From NCBI RefSeq assembly GCF_036884655.1, contig NC_088327.1, forward strand, positions 13,339,001-13,403,000: a stretch of 64,000 nt of DNA, given 5' to 3'. Under the pieces are notes generated by a model, which did no database searches, was not told the origin of the DNA, and saw only the letters and a list, made by a program, of their open reading frames with translations. Below are positions 44,450 through 56,837 of this stretch, in pieces. The position numbers were made by a program, and so were the translations under genes. This DNA is from Musa acuminata AAA Group. Its lineage: Eukaryota; Streptophyta; Magnoliopsida; Zingiberales; Musaceae. The first letter of the stretch is position 1, and each line of letters opens with the position of its first letter.

Positions 44450-45935
44450 TGCATCATTGTATTTTCCCATCATCAAGAAAAAAAAACTATATATGAAGTC
44501 ATTATTCCTTTAAGGCATCTTTCAATTGCTTAACCCATTTAACAACTTTCCAGTGAGCCCTTCTTGGGTTTGCCATGTATCGACTCACTATGTTGATAGC
44601 ATAAGCAAGATTCAATTGCGTGTATATATCATGACATATATTATATTATGCATAAGGAATCTTTTTCATTTTTTTTCTGTTTCTTTCTCATCTTGGGACA
44701 CAAGAACTCTTACAATCCGAAGTGTTTTGCCTGTGGAGTTCAAACGATATTTAAAGGTAGTAGGCCAAATTATTTCATCACTTTCTTTATGTATGTTTCT
44801 TGAGATAGGTACAACTTCTTGGTAAATCTATGCAATGAATCTTCATATCAAGAATTCTTTCTATTGCCTATAAATCATTCATTTTAAACTCCGTCTTCAG
44901 TAGATTCTTAAGTTTGTCTATTTCAGACTTATCTTTTGTAGCAACAACCATATCATCAATTTATATTATTAAATATACTATTAAATTACTTGTCTTTTTT
45001 AGATATATACAACTATCACAAAGAGATTTATTATATCCAAAACTAAGTATAAACTGATCAAATTATTTATTCTATTATCTTGGAGACAGTTTGAGGTAGT
45101 AGAGAGACTTTTTCAACAAACAAACATGATTCTTATTTCCTTTTTCCTTGAAGCCTTTTTGGCTATTTCAATTAGATCTTTTTTTCCAAGTATCCATCAA
45201 GAAAAGTTGTCTTCACATCTAGTTACTCTAACTTCAAATCAAATGTTATTACTACGACTAGAAGGACTCGAATATATGTTTAATAATTTTTAAAAAATAT
45301 CTTTATCATAAATATATATTATCTAGCTATATCTCTTTGCCACCGAGGCTCACCCCCTTCCTTGATCTTAATAATCTCCAATCAGCTTATTGTTAGGTGG
45401 AGGCTTCACTAATTCCCAAGTATGATTCTTCAACGGTGAATAAAACTCTTCTATCATTGTCTGATGCTACTTCTTTGAGTCTGGACTACCAAGATCCTCC
45501 TTGTATGAAGTTGGCTCTTTTGCACTCTATAATTCCTCAATAATAACAAGTGCATAGGTGATGATATTCGCATACTTTGGGTTTAGATATGGTGTGCAAT
45601 GTGGTCGATCGAAGGTAATGTAGTAGGGGTGCTCCTCCTTAGTTGGATGTGGTCCCTCCTTTTTTTTTCATCTTCAAAAGATGTAGAGGCAATGACAAGT
45701 TCTATGGAGGATGGTTTTAGAATCAAAACTCCTTGTTCAGTTGGTTCTGCATCTTTTGCAACCTATTCATAATCCTTCCGTAGTAACACCTATTCATAAA
45801 AAATAATATCCCCATATATTTCAATTTTATGATTCTATGGGCACCATACCTTAAAGCCTTTTACTCCTAAGGGATAACCTAAGAAAATATAACATCTTGA
45901 CCTAGGTTCAGTTTACCATAGTTCACCCTTACATA
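44450..45935 (-). mobile_element. Ty1-copia fragment, integrase end to RNase H, decayed
   Basis: The minus-strand reading, with stops, shows copia landmarks in order: FLGYPLGVKGFKVWCP (near 45850-45890), NHTWELVKPPPNNKLIG (near 45370-45430), LDGYLEKKDLIEIA (near 45180-45220), SLYYLKLSPR (near 45080-45110), the catalytic-site relic IDDMVVATKDKSEIDKLK (near 44900-44960) and VSRYMANPRRAHWKVVKW (near 44530-44590). The order fits one element of a Tork/SIRE-like lineage (lineage is inference). Confidence 0.85.
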
Positions 45936-45959
45936 TACTTTACAACAAAAAATTTAAAG

Positions 45960-46385
45960 AGGAAGCCTTCTCACTTTAAGCAAGGCTCCCTCTTCCTCAC
46001 TCTCTCTTTCTTACTAGCCCACTTATCTATTGGTGACTATTATTTCTCTTCCCCACCCTCTCTATTTTATTGCTACTTTATAATTTTTTATTTTTACTTC
46101 CTGCTTTCGGATTAGGCATTGCACCGAAGATGAAGACGCGTGAATCGTCTCTACCGATCTCCTAGCACGACCTGCTCTATAGTAGATCTACTCCACTTTA
46201 TTGATCTAATCAGCCTCCTTTAATGATTGACCTACTACTTCGGTGGTTTTGTATCGCTATTTAACTTGATTTAGCGAGTGTTTCTTCTACTCCTATACCG
46301 ACACTTATTACCTAACATCTTCACCGCATTCTTGTCGCCTTCTCATCAACCGTCGAACTCACTAGCGCCTTGGATTGTAGTGCCT
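45960..46385 (+). mobile_element. Copia leader fragment, split from 49230
   Basis: Matches 29370-29790 in the same orientation. Its natural continuation (29800-30405 in the other copy) is found here only at 49250-49900, so the two parts are separated by about 2.85 kb of gypsy DNA. Confidence 0.65.
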
Positions 46386-47252
46386 AAGTCTTACACACAT
46401 TAAACTACAATTAGCATGTTATTCTCATTTAGTGAAATAATTCATGATGTTTATGCTTCATAAATATGATAAATGACATACTTATATTTTCGGCTTTTAA
46501 GATTGAAGTACACACTTTTCAAAAATATCATTCTTAATATTCTATAAAATATTGGTTGAGTATATATAAGCATTAATGTTTACATTAAGTATAGCACAAA
46601 AAATCAAAATATACTAACGGACTTGAATATGAGATTAAGTTATGATAATAAGTAAAATTTATAGATGATCAAGGATAAAAAATATCATCTTTGTCAAACC
46701 AAATTAAACTCAATTGAATTACTAGAATATTCAAATTATATTAGTAAAAGAAGAAGAAAAAAATTTAATGAGGCATAATATGATTGAACCATAGACCTTA
46801 AGGTAACCTCTTAAGCATCTCTACTTTATTTTAACATCATCCTCTTTGCCAGCCTAATAACCCATGACCTTTTCTCTCCTTTAGTCATACGATGAGGGGT
46901 TTACTGTTTAATATCTTATGTCAATCATTTTGAAATGTTACATATATGATATGATGCATGCTCACTTGAATAAAACTATCAAGACTAATATTAAATGATT
47001 ACTCACTATAGATACTAGTACCTCACCCAAGTGATTGTATAGAAAAATGAATACATGCACAAGTGTTAAAAATAATATGTACAAGGGAAATTATATCATT
47101 TTATTTAGTAAGTTAATATATTTTAATTTTAAAATTATCTACTTTTTATTGCACTTGTAATGATAATAGTAATATCAATTTTAAATATAGCATTCTAATT
47201 TAGTCATACATGTAGGGTATGAATGAAACTAGGAGTAAGGTATTATAATTAT

Positions 47253-47263
47253 GATATCAAAGC
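47253..47263 (+). other. Primer-binding site of the gypsy relic
   Basis: GATATCAAAGC directly follows the left LTR. It differs from the usual TGGTATCAGAGC by a few transitions. Confidence 0.55.
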
Positions 47264-48596
47264 CTAAGTCATGAATACAATAGACTATCTATATATGTAG
47301 AAGCATGAGATGCACTATGCAACTATCCTATAAGTCTTAATAATTAAGTTACATTAATTTTTTTATTATTATTTGATGCTCTTATACTTGACAACTAGAG
47401 CATGAACAACTTGGGATTACTTAGAAAGATATCATAAAAATCAAAGGATACACTAGTAGCTTTAGTAATATTCGAGAGAAAACTCCCGATGGTAGAGAGG
47501 CATATATATAGGAATATCATAGAGATATAATAATTAAAAGGCTAATAGAGTTAGTAGAGAGATAATCTCAATAATTATAGTTATTGGCTCGAGGAAAAGA
47601 GGTGATGCTAGTAGAAGCTCGAGGACATGATATTATATAATTAGTAAGTGAGAGATTTAAAAAAAATAATCCACCAATTGATACAAATTCACTAATGACT
47701 GAAGAGTGGATAAGAAACATTGAGAGGACCTTTGAGTATGCAAGGATTCTATATGAAGATGAAGTTATTTGTATAACTTATATGTCATGAAAAAATATTC
47801 GTCATTAGTGGGATGCAAGAAAGGGGACCGTAAATAACTTGGGAAAGATTCAGGGAGATCCTTTACTAAAAGTATTTCAATCCAACCTATCGATCAACCA
47901 AAATGATAGAATTTGTTAACATGAAGATCAATCGGTGATGAATTACATTAGAAAGTTTGAGGATTTATAGCTCATATTATTAGTACTTTTGCCTTGAGAG
48001 TGAATCAATTTTTTTTGTAATGACTCAGAGCAAAAATTTATTATGATCATAAAATGACGATAAATATCCCAGATATTCCCTATTCTTGATAGCGAAAAAG
48101 ACTTTGGAGGTAGAGAAGGTCGAGCAAAGAACTTTTTAAGCCCAACAAACACACCACAATCATAATATATCAATGAAAGATGTTATTTTTTAAAACAGAA
48201 CCCCACAACAAAATTTAGGTAGTAAAATAAAATAACACTCAAATCAAGAACAACAATAGGAGCATCTCAAACTCTTTACATAAGAAAAAATTTGTTAGAT
48301 GTCCCAGTCTTTTTAGTTGTTTCATGCATAAAGACTCATTTGCCCTGAATGCATAAAACGTCATATGAGATAATGTTTTAAAAATAAAGGACTATATTTT
48401 CAATGTAGAAAGCTAGAACATTTAATAAGAAATTGTATAACAATCTCATCAAAATAGTAAAAAGTACTAGGCACAGTCTTTGATGTCCAAGATAGAAGCA
48501 AAGGCTAGTCCCTTAATGATCGTAGGTGAGATATTTATTTATGATATTTCCTTATATGTATTAATTGATTCCAACACCACATATTTTTTTTACATT

Positions 48597-48616
48597 GTCT
48601 CTTTGGAGACATCCGA

Positions 48617-48648
<32 letters not shown>

Positions 48649-48698
48649 GGCCCCTGCACAAGGATGACACGCACAAATTGAGAAATGGTCCAAATTTT
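48597..48698 (+). pseudogene. U6 snRNA retrocopy
   Basis: 102 nt nearly identical to plant U6 snRNA (GTCTCTTTGGAGACATCCG..ACAGAGAAGATTAGCATGG..TCCAAATTTTT). It is followed by AACTTAT and about ten A. It is flanked by a perfect 18-bp direct repeat ACATATTTTTTTTACATT at 48579-48596 and 48716-48733; the left repeat ends exactly before U6 base 1. This is the mark of LINE-type retrotransposition of an RNA. No upstream sequence element or U6-type TATA box is seen, so it should be silent. It interrupts the protease relic of the gypsy element. Confidence 0.93.
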
Positions 48699-49229
48699 TA
48701 ACTTATAAAAAAAAAACATATTTTTTTTACATTACTAACTTGCATGGAGAAACTAGGCAAACCATCTAAAGTATTAGATGCGATGTATTACATAGTTATT
48801 CCATTTTGGGATATAATATGTTCATGTTACTGAGTGATTACTCACTATATGTCCTATTTTATAAATAAAGATACTAGTACAGTACCCAAGTAATTGGATT
48901 GGGAAGTGAGCATGTGCAAGCCCATACAAATGCAGATATGGACGATGACCTATGAGTATTATTATATATAAATTTTAGACATATTATATATTTATTTTTG
49001 TTAAAGGTTATAATTATATACAAATATCATAAATAACATGTATAGAGGAAACTCTACCATTTTATTTAGTAAGTTAGTATGTTTTAATTTTAAAATTATC
49101 TATTTTTTGTTGCATGCTTAATGATAGTAATAATGAAAATTTAAAATATGACATCCTACTTTAGTCATGCATGTAGGGTTTAGGTGAAACTAAGAGTAGA
49201 GTATTATAAGGATTCACGATCAATCTCTC

Positions 49230-52200
49230 AGTGATAGTTTATTATCTTTCACTATCCTCTCAACCATGCCTTCAACACTAAAGATCAAGAGAAGAACTCA
49301 AGTGAGGAAGAGATCGCCCTCTTTTGCACATCTAAGATCAGATCTGTCCTTATACACTTCTCAGCTCTGATATCCACCAATAGATCATATCTCCACTATT
49401 TGTACATCAAAATTAGATCATAAATTATTTTGGATTTCTCTTATTGGATCATAGCATCTTCTCATCATGTCTTCCTCCTCTACATCTAATGCTCTAATTA
49501 TAGTTTCCTTAGGAAAAAAAAGTTCATCTTAACCTATAGGACTTATATCTTTCAATATAATAACTCTAATTCCCTTTAAGCTCTCCAAAGATAGCAACTA
49601 TGTATTTTGACGAGCATAATTCTCCAATCTCCTCTTTGGATATAATCTATTAAGCTACATCGATGACTTTCTTAGTTATACACTAGAAAAGATTTAATAT
49701 ATAAAAACTTATGACTACGATAAGATCATCTTATTTTATAAGTCATCTAAGTCTCAATCACTAGCTCCAAAGTACCACTAATCTCTTCGTGTAGTACTAT
49801 AGCAAAAACATGATTCAAGTTATAAACTTCTCTCGTCAATTGTCTTGCACTCGCATACTAGGCCTTTTATACACTTTGATAAAAACAACATAAGAGAAAA
49901 ATATTATTGTTGATTATATACAAAATCTAAAAGTTATTATATATGATTTGATTAATATGTCATCTCGTGAGTAATGAAGAAGTCGTTGTTTATGTTCTCA
50001 ATAACTTAGGAGAGAAATAGAAGAAACTAGTAATAATAATTCAAGCACATAACTTACCAATTTTATTCAAAGAATTGTATAATAGTTAATTGATTATGAA
50101 ACATATTTGAAATAAAAAAGAAAGGAAGATGAGACCATCTATAGCTCAATTTAATCAAAAATCTAAAAGAAATGACAATCAAAAGAATAAAAATTTTAAT
50201 AAAGAATTGAACAAGATGACTCTTAAATACATTGGCAATATGCAAAGTTATAATCCTTCGTTACATTGTCAACTCTCCAATCATGGTGGTAACTTCAACC
50301 CAAACAACTCAAAAAATAACTTTAACTATAACTATTAGTAGTTCTATTATCTAGAAAATGATAGTTAGTAAAAAATCATCTGTCAACTTTGTGACAAAAT
50401 TAGACACAACAAAGATTTATCGATCTTAAACCAAGCCTGCTATTACATTTAACTAGCCTGAAGCAAACATCATGACTACTTCAATTGCTCATCCAAGCAA
50501 TTATATTATTAACTCTAGTACTTCCTATTATATCACATTTGATTTACAAAATTTATTCATCCACACCGGCTATGGAGATAATAAAAATTATCATCATTCA
50601 TGATGATAATAGAATATTTATAACTCATACTAGTTCCATAATTAGTAATTCATATATAAACACTTTTATACTTAATTATATTTTTTTGACTTCACATTAA
50701 AAGGAATCTTATTTCTTTTTCTCAATTATATAAATAAAATAATACTTTTATTAAGTTCTTTTCAAACTCATTTTTATAAAAGAACTGAGCATGAGGGCAA
50801 CTTTGGTCTAACACTAGAATAAAAATAATCAATATATTGTATTGTCGTCTTAGTTTTTTGTCATCATCCATTCAATAATAATTAATTTATTGTTACTCTC
50901 TTTCAACTTTGAAATAAAGTAAAATTATAACTCATTGTGATGCTTACCTTAGTGAAAAAAGTCATAGAGTATCTTTTGGAACATCTTCGCTCTAAACCAC
51001 TTGAAATCATTTACACTAATATCTAAGGCTGTGCCCTAATCACTTCCTTTAATAATTTTAGATTTTATATTATTTTTATAAATTACTTTACTAAATATAC
51101 ATTATTATATCCTCTCAAATATAAATATAAAATTATCATAATTTTTACTTATTTTAGAAAAGTGGTCAAGAACTTCTTCAAATCCATCATAAAATAGTCT
51201 ACTCTGATGGAGGAGGTAAATATCAAGCTCTAATAACTTGTCTCTTATCATGTGTCATACAATATCTAAAGTCACCACCGCACATATCTCAACTAGTTAG
51301 CTTAATCACTAACACATAATTCAAACTAATCTCACCCTCCTACACTAAGACTATATCACTAACCTTTTAGTCAGTAGTCTTTCAAACTATATTTACTTCA
51401 TTAACCGTATGCTTATCTCAATCCTACAATATTAGTCATTATTTGAAAAATTATTTCACAAAATCATAATCCTTCAAAAACTTAAAGTACTTAATTATTT
51501 ATATTATCCCTATCTATGTCCCTATGATTCATACAAATTAATACTAAGATCCAAGTCTTGCATCTTCATTGAATGCTCCCTTGAGCATAACGATTTTTAG
51601 TGCTATAATCTTCAAACTCAAAATATCTTTGTATCATATCATATTATTAGTAATGAGTATATTTTTTCCTTCCAAAATCTTACTCCTTTAGTAACGTGAG
51701 CCACTATAACAATTATCTATCATTGGGTTCATATGAGTACACCTCAAACCCTATCAAGGACACCTCTCACTACATCAACTAGTAACTAGTAGTTCTCCTT
51801 TAGACATGTACTTCTTTATTACTCTTATTTAGCAGCACCTCATCTCCTCTGTAAATTCTCTATCTATCTCTTCATTAACTCACTCTGTAATATTCGATGA
51901 AACAACGCCCTCAGCACCACAAATGATATCTTTGTCCTTTCCCGAACCAAGTGGCACTAAAATACATCAATGTGATCAGATACATATCACTAACTCTTCA
52001 CTAATTTATATACATTCAACATAACTCAATAATACCATTGAGCTTAGATATTATATGATAACACGCTCCAAAAATAATATATTTAAATAACATAAAATTT
52101 TTTATTTTCATACTATCAAAAACTTTCCACCTGAGCCTACTAAACCCACAATCATCATCGAAGCCTAAAAATCTCCATATTGACACCAAGCCATGTGTGA

Positions 52201-52750
52201 AAAATATAATACCCTACTCCATAATGTCATATGAACTCTTATACTATCTCACCTCATATAAAATATTATCGAGTGTAAATGGATATTTTAAATTAAGCGA
52301 AGCCCAAAAGAATTCATTGCTAAATACAAAGCATGTTTAGTGACCAAAGGGTTTCACCAAACTTAAGATATTAATTTCATGGAGACCTTCAATTTGGTTA
52401 TTAAATCGATAATATTTGAACTTATTCTAAGTTTGACTATCACTCAAGGTTGACATATACGATAATAATATATTAGCAATATTTTTTAACATAGGACCTT
52501 AGCTAAAGATGTCTCTATGCAACAATCCTCCGGTTTCATCCATCATTAGTATTCAAACCATATTTGTAAACTACAAAAAGCTATTTATGGACTTTGCCAA
52601 GCTCTAGTAGCTTGACATATCGAAGTTGACTTATTTTTTATGTCAATCGAGTTCGTTAACTCCAAGTTAGATACACCTTTATTTCTATAATGATAAAATG
52701 GATGTACTATATGCTTACTAACCCTGATATTATCTTTATGGACGATAATT
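49230..52750 (+). mobile_element. Ty1-copia element, gag to reverse transcriptase, decayed
   Basis: Plus-strand order: gag remnant (49280-50340), zinc-knuckle relic CQLCDKIRHNKD (near 50380), integrase (PLEIIYTNI.GCALITSFNNF near 51000-51060; DGGGKYQ-like relic near 51200), then reverse transcriptase (KYKACLVTKGFHQT near 52320-52360). Stops and frameshifts throughout. It ends next to the 3' flank of BAHD copy 3. Confidence 0.82.
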
Positions 52751-53120
52751 TTATATACATTAAGTAATTTTTTAAGTAATTTATGGATTCATTATTCAAG
52801 AAGAACCTTAAAATTAAATTATTTTTTTGAGAGCAAAAGTAATGTTCATACTTTTAAACTTTTTTTCTACATCAAAAAAATTACATACAAGATATAAAAT
52901 TATCATTATATATTTACCTTTTATCATCATCTTCAATCACTTATGCCCTCGTTACAGCAATAGACAGAACAACCTGATCAACATTATTATTTGTTGTAAA
53001 TGGACATACAAATAAACAAGGACCTCTTTCTTGTTTTGATGACAAGCATGCATGAAACGTTGGACTCGGACTTTATTATTGGACTCTTTAAAGGATACGA
53101 AGAACTACACTGCTGCTGGT

Positions 53121-54471
53121 TCAGGCGAAGCCCTTCATCTCTTCCAGGAACGCCTGCATGTGCTCCTTCTCGACGCAATGCGTCATCACCCGAGTCCCCT
53201 TTTGCGGCGCCGGCGGCGCCCCGATGATGCCGATCGCCATGATATCCAAGTACGTGAACGGTATAACGTGGAGGCGCTTGCCCCAGTCGTAGTCTACGTC
53301 GAGGAGGCCCAGCCGGGTCCAGTCCGTCACGAAGAGCGAGCTGTACGTGAAGCTGAGCTCGTTGGGGTCGTATTTGAAGCCCCCGGCGGCCCACTTGGCG
53401 AACTCGTCCGGCAGCCTCGCCTTGGCGTCCCTGATGATGCTGATGACGTCGATGAGCTCGGCCGAAGCGATCCTGCCGCTTGAGGCGGTGGCAGTAATTG
53501 GGTAGATGCAGTTGCCGTAATAGCCACCCTCGGGGGGCAGGACCTGGCGCAACAGGTGGCGGGTGTTGGCGAAGAAGCACACGTGCACGTCGACGCCGGG
53601 TCCAGGTTGATGGCGCTCGTTTGGGACTGCCACAGGTTGGAGACAGCGACGTCGAAGGTGGAGCAGCGCTGGCCAGTGAGCTCCAAGTGCGGCCTTGACG
53701 TGATTTATATGGTCAGCGGACAGGTCGACGGTGGCGTCGAGCAGCTTGAAGGAGGAGAACACGGGCGGGCCACCGGGAGGCAGCTTAGGTGGGTTGGGTA
53801 TGACCTCCCGGGACCATGCAGGCTCCACGGTGGGATTCGGCAGGCCGCGGGCGATCTCGGCGACGGCGTTGAGGAACTGTGCCAAACCGATGCCGTCGGC
53901 GATGGCGTGGACGAAGATGAGGCCGACCACGAATCCGCGGCCCGCGAACTCTGTCACCTGAGAGAGCAGAGGAGTGCAGTCTTGTTTTGGTAAGTGGTCG
54001 ATCAGATGAACGTGATGATTCATTCTCACTCACTGATCAACAAACCTAACACGCTACCTGCATCATGAGAGGGACGTCGAGGGGGTTCAGTTCGGGGCTG
54101 GGCATGGGCAGGAGCGCGTCCTCAGGGATCACGAGCGGGGGTCCGAGGTACTTCACGTCCTCCAAGCTGCAGTCCGTCTTGGCCTCGACGAACCAAACGC
54201 CCTCGCCAGTGCAAGCGACACGAACCTCGCCGCCGCCGTCGGGATCGTCCACGAACCGCCCCGCGAAGGGTTAGTACTTCACCAGCGCCTTCGACAGTGC
54301 TTCCCTGATGACCCTGGCCGGCTCCCGGCCGTGCCTGAACACGTGGAGCGACCGCACCACATACCTGAAGACGGGCTCCCGGTCGATAAAGGAGAGGCCG
54401 AGCGAGCCCCTCGGCGTCTCCTCGCATGGAGCGACGAAGGACCGGCTTGTTCTGGTCACAGCAAAGCTCAT
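53121..54471 (-). pseudogene. BAHD acyltransferase, copy 3 (broken)
   Basis: Same two-exon plan as copies 1 and 2: 54058-54471 and 53121-53957. Codon 67 is TAA (54271-54273) where the others have TAC in KYYPFAG, a single G-to-T change on the plus strand. In exon 2 a 2-bp loss near 53692 and a 1-bp loss near 53600 scramble about 30 residues over the conserved TFDVAxxNLW block before the frame returns. The second motif reads DYDWGKR for DYGWGKP. HAIAD is retained. The TATA region reads TATACATGG (54538-54547) for TATATATGG. It is non-functional unless read-through occurs. Confidence 0.92.
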
Positions 54472-54604
54472 AGTTGCAGCTATGGACAGAGGACCGTGTC
54501 AATGTGCCGTATGAGTTTTTGCAGCACATCTGAGGTCCATGTATAGTGGTTTGGTGCAGCGAAGTTGACGACCTCCATGGTGCTGCCTTTGCTCTATCTT
54601 CCAA

Positions 54605-55300
54605 GTGTTTCGTTATCAGTAGTAGTTATAGGTATACATCGTTAGGACAATTAGCTTTGCCAATAACATGTACAACGTGTTCACCAATCTGTGGTGAGAT
54701 GAAAGCTTGTATTCTGTTTATGACGGTGCTGTTGAAATAGATGAAGGATAAGAGAGGGCAATCGAAGAGTAAGGATGAGATCACGAGTCCTCCATCATGA
54801 TCCATGTCGTCTTAATCGCCTGTAACACATTGAATTGTATCTCTTTGAACACGAGGATAGTCTCATATTTGATGGAGAAAGTCATAAAATTCTTTGCGAA
54901 GCCCTTCAAGTATTCACAGGTAAATATGTCGTGCACTAAACGTTCGCCACAGAATCCTGAATATAATCCAAAATAGTCGACGTAGATTGGGCAACTGGGC
55001 TTGTTCTTGGCCTTCCCAAGTTGGCAAGATGGTTTTAAGGTTTTCGATGATTGAGAGAGAGACTGATGCTCTTCAAATTTGTTAGGAGTCCTCGATCAAG
55101 AGGAACAACATCCTTAGAGATATGTTAATTGTATTCGAAATCGTTCTCCATATTTATGCAGGCTTCTAAGATCTCTCATTTTTATTTTAGGGAGGCTAAT
55201 CGTTGTGCTTATTAGTTGATAGATTTTGCAAAACGTAATCAAAAGGACTATCTGAGGAGGTCTGTCTGATTGGTCTCCCGTTTTGATTTCTTTTTTGAGC
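54605..55300. other. 5' flank of BAHD copy 3
   Basis: 54625-54720 matches 39466-39600, and 54780-55230 matches 43530-44110. No gene. Confidence 0.7.
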
Positions 55301-55769
55301 TCTGATAAACAGAGCATTGGTCGTCATAAACAATTAATTGAATCTAATTTTTCTTTTCGGAAAAAATTAAGATCATTCATTTGAGGGCCATTGATCGGAG
55401 GAAGCCCTCAATCTGAGGTGCCATGAAACTTAGGTTTTGTGGCTTACAGCATCACTGAGATCGCAACATGAAGGAGCACGTTTGCTGCATCTCATCTTCA
55501 TATGGCTGAGATGGCACCGGTAGTCGTACGGTGGAACATATGTCATCAGTGAGCTGAGCTGGTGATCGATCGACCATGCACGGAAAAGAAGGTGATCTGG
55601 ACTACCAAACATGACAAGAAGGTGGTCTGCCGGTGGCCATGTGTTGGGTCCAGCCCATACGTGGGCTTGGACAAGATGATTTGGATAGTAAATCCAAATC
55701 TGATTTATCAAAATAAAATAAAATAAAAAGAGAAGAGACGGTGTGTGTAGGGGCAAAACTACGTGAAGG
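55301..55769. other. Spacer
   Basis: No supported feature. A minus-strand ORF (55430-55756) has no recognisable domain. Confidence 0.5.
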
Positions 55770-55917
55770 TGTCACGACCCGGCCAATAACTTCATTTTGG
55801 TCTTTCAATCACAGACCAAAATGCTTAAACAAGAGTTTATGTAGTACACTCATCAGGCCCTTATAAGTTAATCATACTCATTACCCACTTCCGATGTGGG
55901 ACTAATGGGATGTCACA
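55770..55917. mobile_element. 148-bp solo LTR (TRIM-like)
   Basis: Begins TGTCACGACCC and ends GGGATGTCACA, so it has TG..CA termini with short inverted ends. It is flanked by a perfect 5-bp duplication GAAGG (55765-55769, 55918-55922). Size, ends and 5-bp duplication fit a solo LTR of a miniature (TRIM) retrotransposon. It contains CCGATGTGGGACTAATGGGATG, shared by many plant TRIM-like LTR ends (from memory). Confidence 0.8.
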
Positions 55918-55922
55918 GAAGG

Positions 55923-56837
55923 GTTTCTACGTTGCAATGAACTGTAGCGACGCAGAGAAAGAGAGAAAAATAGATCTACAGTTTATCCTTTCTAAAGTGC
56001 TTTCATGTTATATTCATCGTAAGACCTAAAATTCTCATAGATCCATGATATATTATTCGATATGTTATTTTTGAACTAAGATGTATGGTCTTAATATTAT
56101 TATGATCCTCTTGTTATTTTAGAGAAAATTTATTGTAAATCTATTATTATTATTATTGATAGTGAAAATTTGAGGTAGACTATGGTTTTATGAATTTTTT
56201 TAAGTTTTATAAGATAAAATTTAGTGATTGATTCATTATTCTATTAATACGTATATGTACTTTTGATATCTGATTAGGAATTCATTTTGCTACACAAACG
56301 AAAAAGAATATTCCTTTATAACATATTTTTCCAAACACATGAGTGGGTCGCCTTCCGCCGCCTGTCTTCGTGTGCTGAGAGATGGAAAGAACACAACAAG
56401 CCATGTGCATGTGTGTAGGTAGCTCAGGCTAACAAGCAATGAATGAACGTCCCTTCACGGCCATCTAGCAATGTGAGAACGAGTGGTTGTCTCCCCATTC
56501 ATCGCAGAATCCTATGTGTTGTGGATCACCATAGCATTGCTATCTTTCTCCATCACTGTAATAACACGAGGATACAGAAATTTCCGATTTAATTCCACAT
56601 CAAAAATGAGACTAAACTAAAAGATTTATAGATATATTATCGCAATTTAGACCAATGATTTAGGTTTGATATCATATGATAAATAATAGACTAATCATCT
56701 CATCCGACATAGATATGATAAATAATATTAGTATTAAGGATAGTGAAGATTACAGTGGAAGAAGACGTCAAATATAAAGGAAGACATTTTAAGTTAAAAC
56801 CAAGAGAAAATAATAACATGAATTATATAAAAATTAA
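55923..56837. other. AT-rich spacer
   Basis: No gene or repeat recognised. Confidence 0.5.

Larger units (their letters stand above)
46390..49225 (+). mobile_element. Internally deleted Ty3-gypsy element
   Basis: Two copies of an LTR-like segment, about 46995-47250 and 48830-49215, share GATTACTCACTATA, CATTTTATTTAGTAAGTTA, TTTTAATTTTAAAATTATCTA and the end GTATTATAA. Right after the first copy, GATATCAAAGC (47253-47263) resembles the initiator-Met tRNA primer-binding site (TATCAGAGC type). A broken gag follows: NPPIDTNSLMTEEWIRNIER and a WWDA-type RH.WDARKGT (about 47670-47840). Then comes a relic zinc-finger area and a protease relic [11 protein letters not shown] (about 48555-48590). Reverse transcriptase and integrase are absent. 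It hosts the U6 retrocopy at 48597. Confidence 0.75.

Noticed and set aside
48597..48698. Functional U6 snRNA gene
   Set aside because: No upstream element or TATA box; target duplication and A tail show retrotransposition.
48480..48701. 73-codon ORF spanning the U6 sequence
   Set aside because: A chance frame running from gypsy protease relic into the U6 retrocopy.
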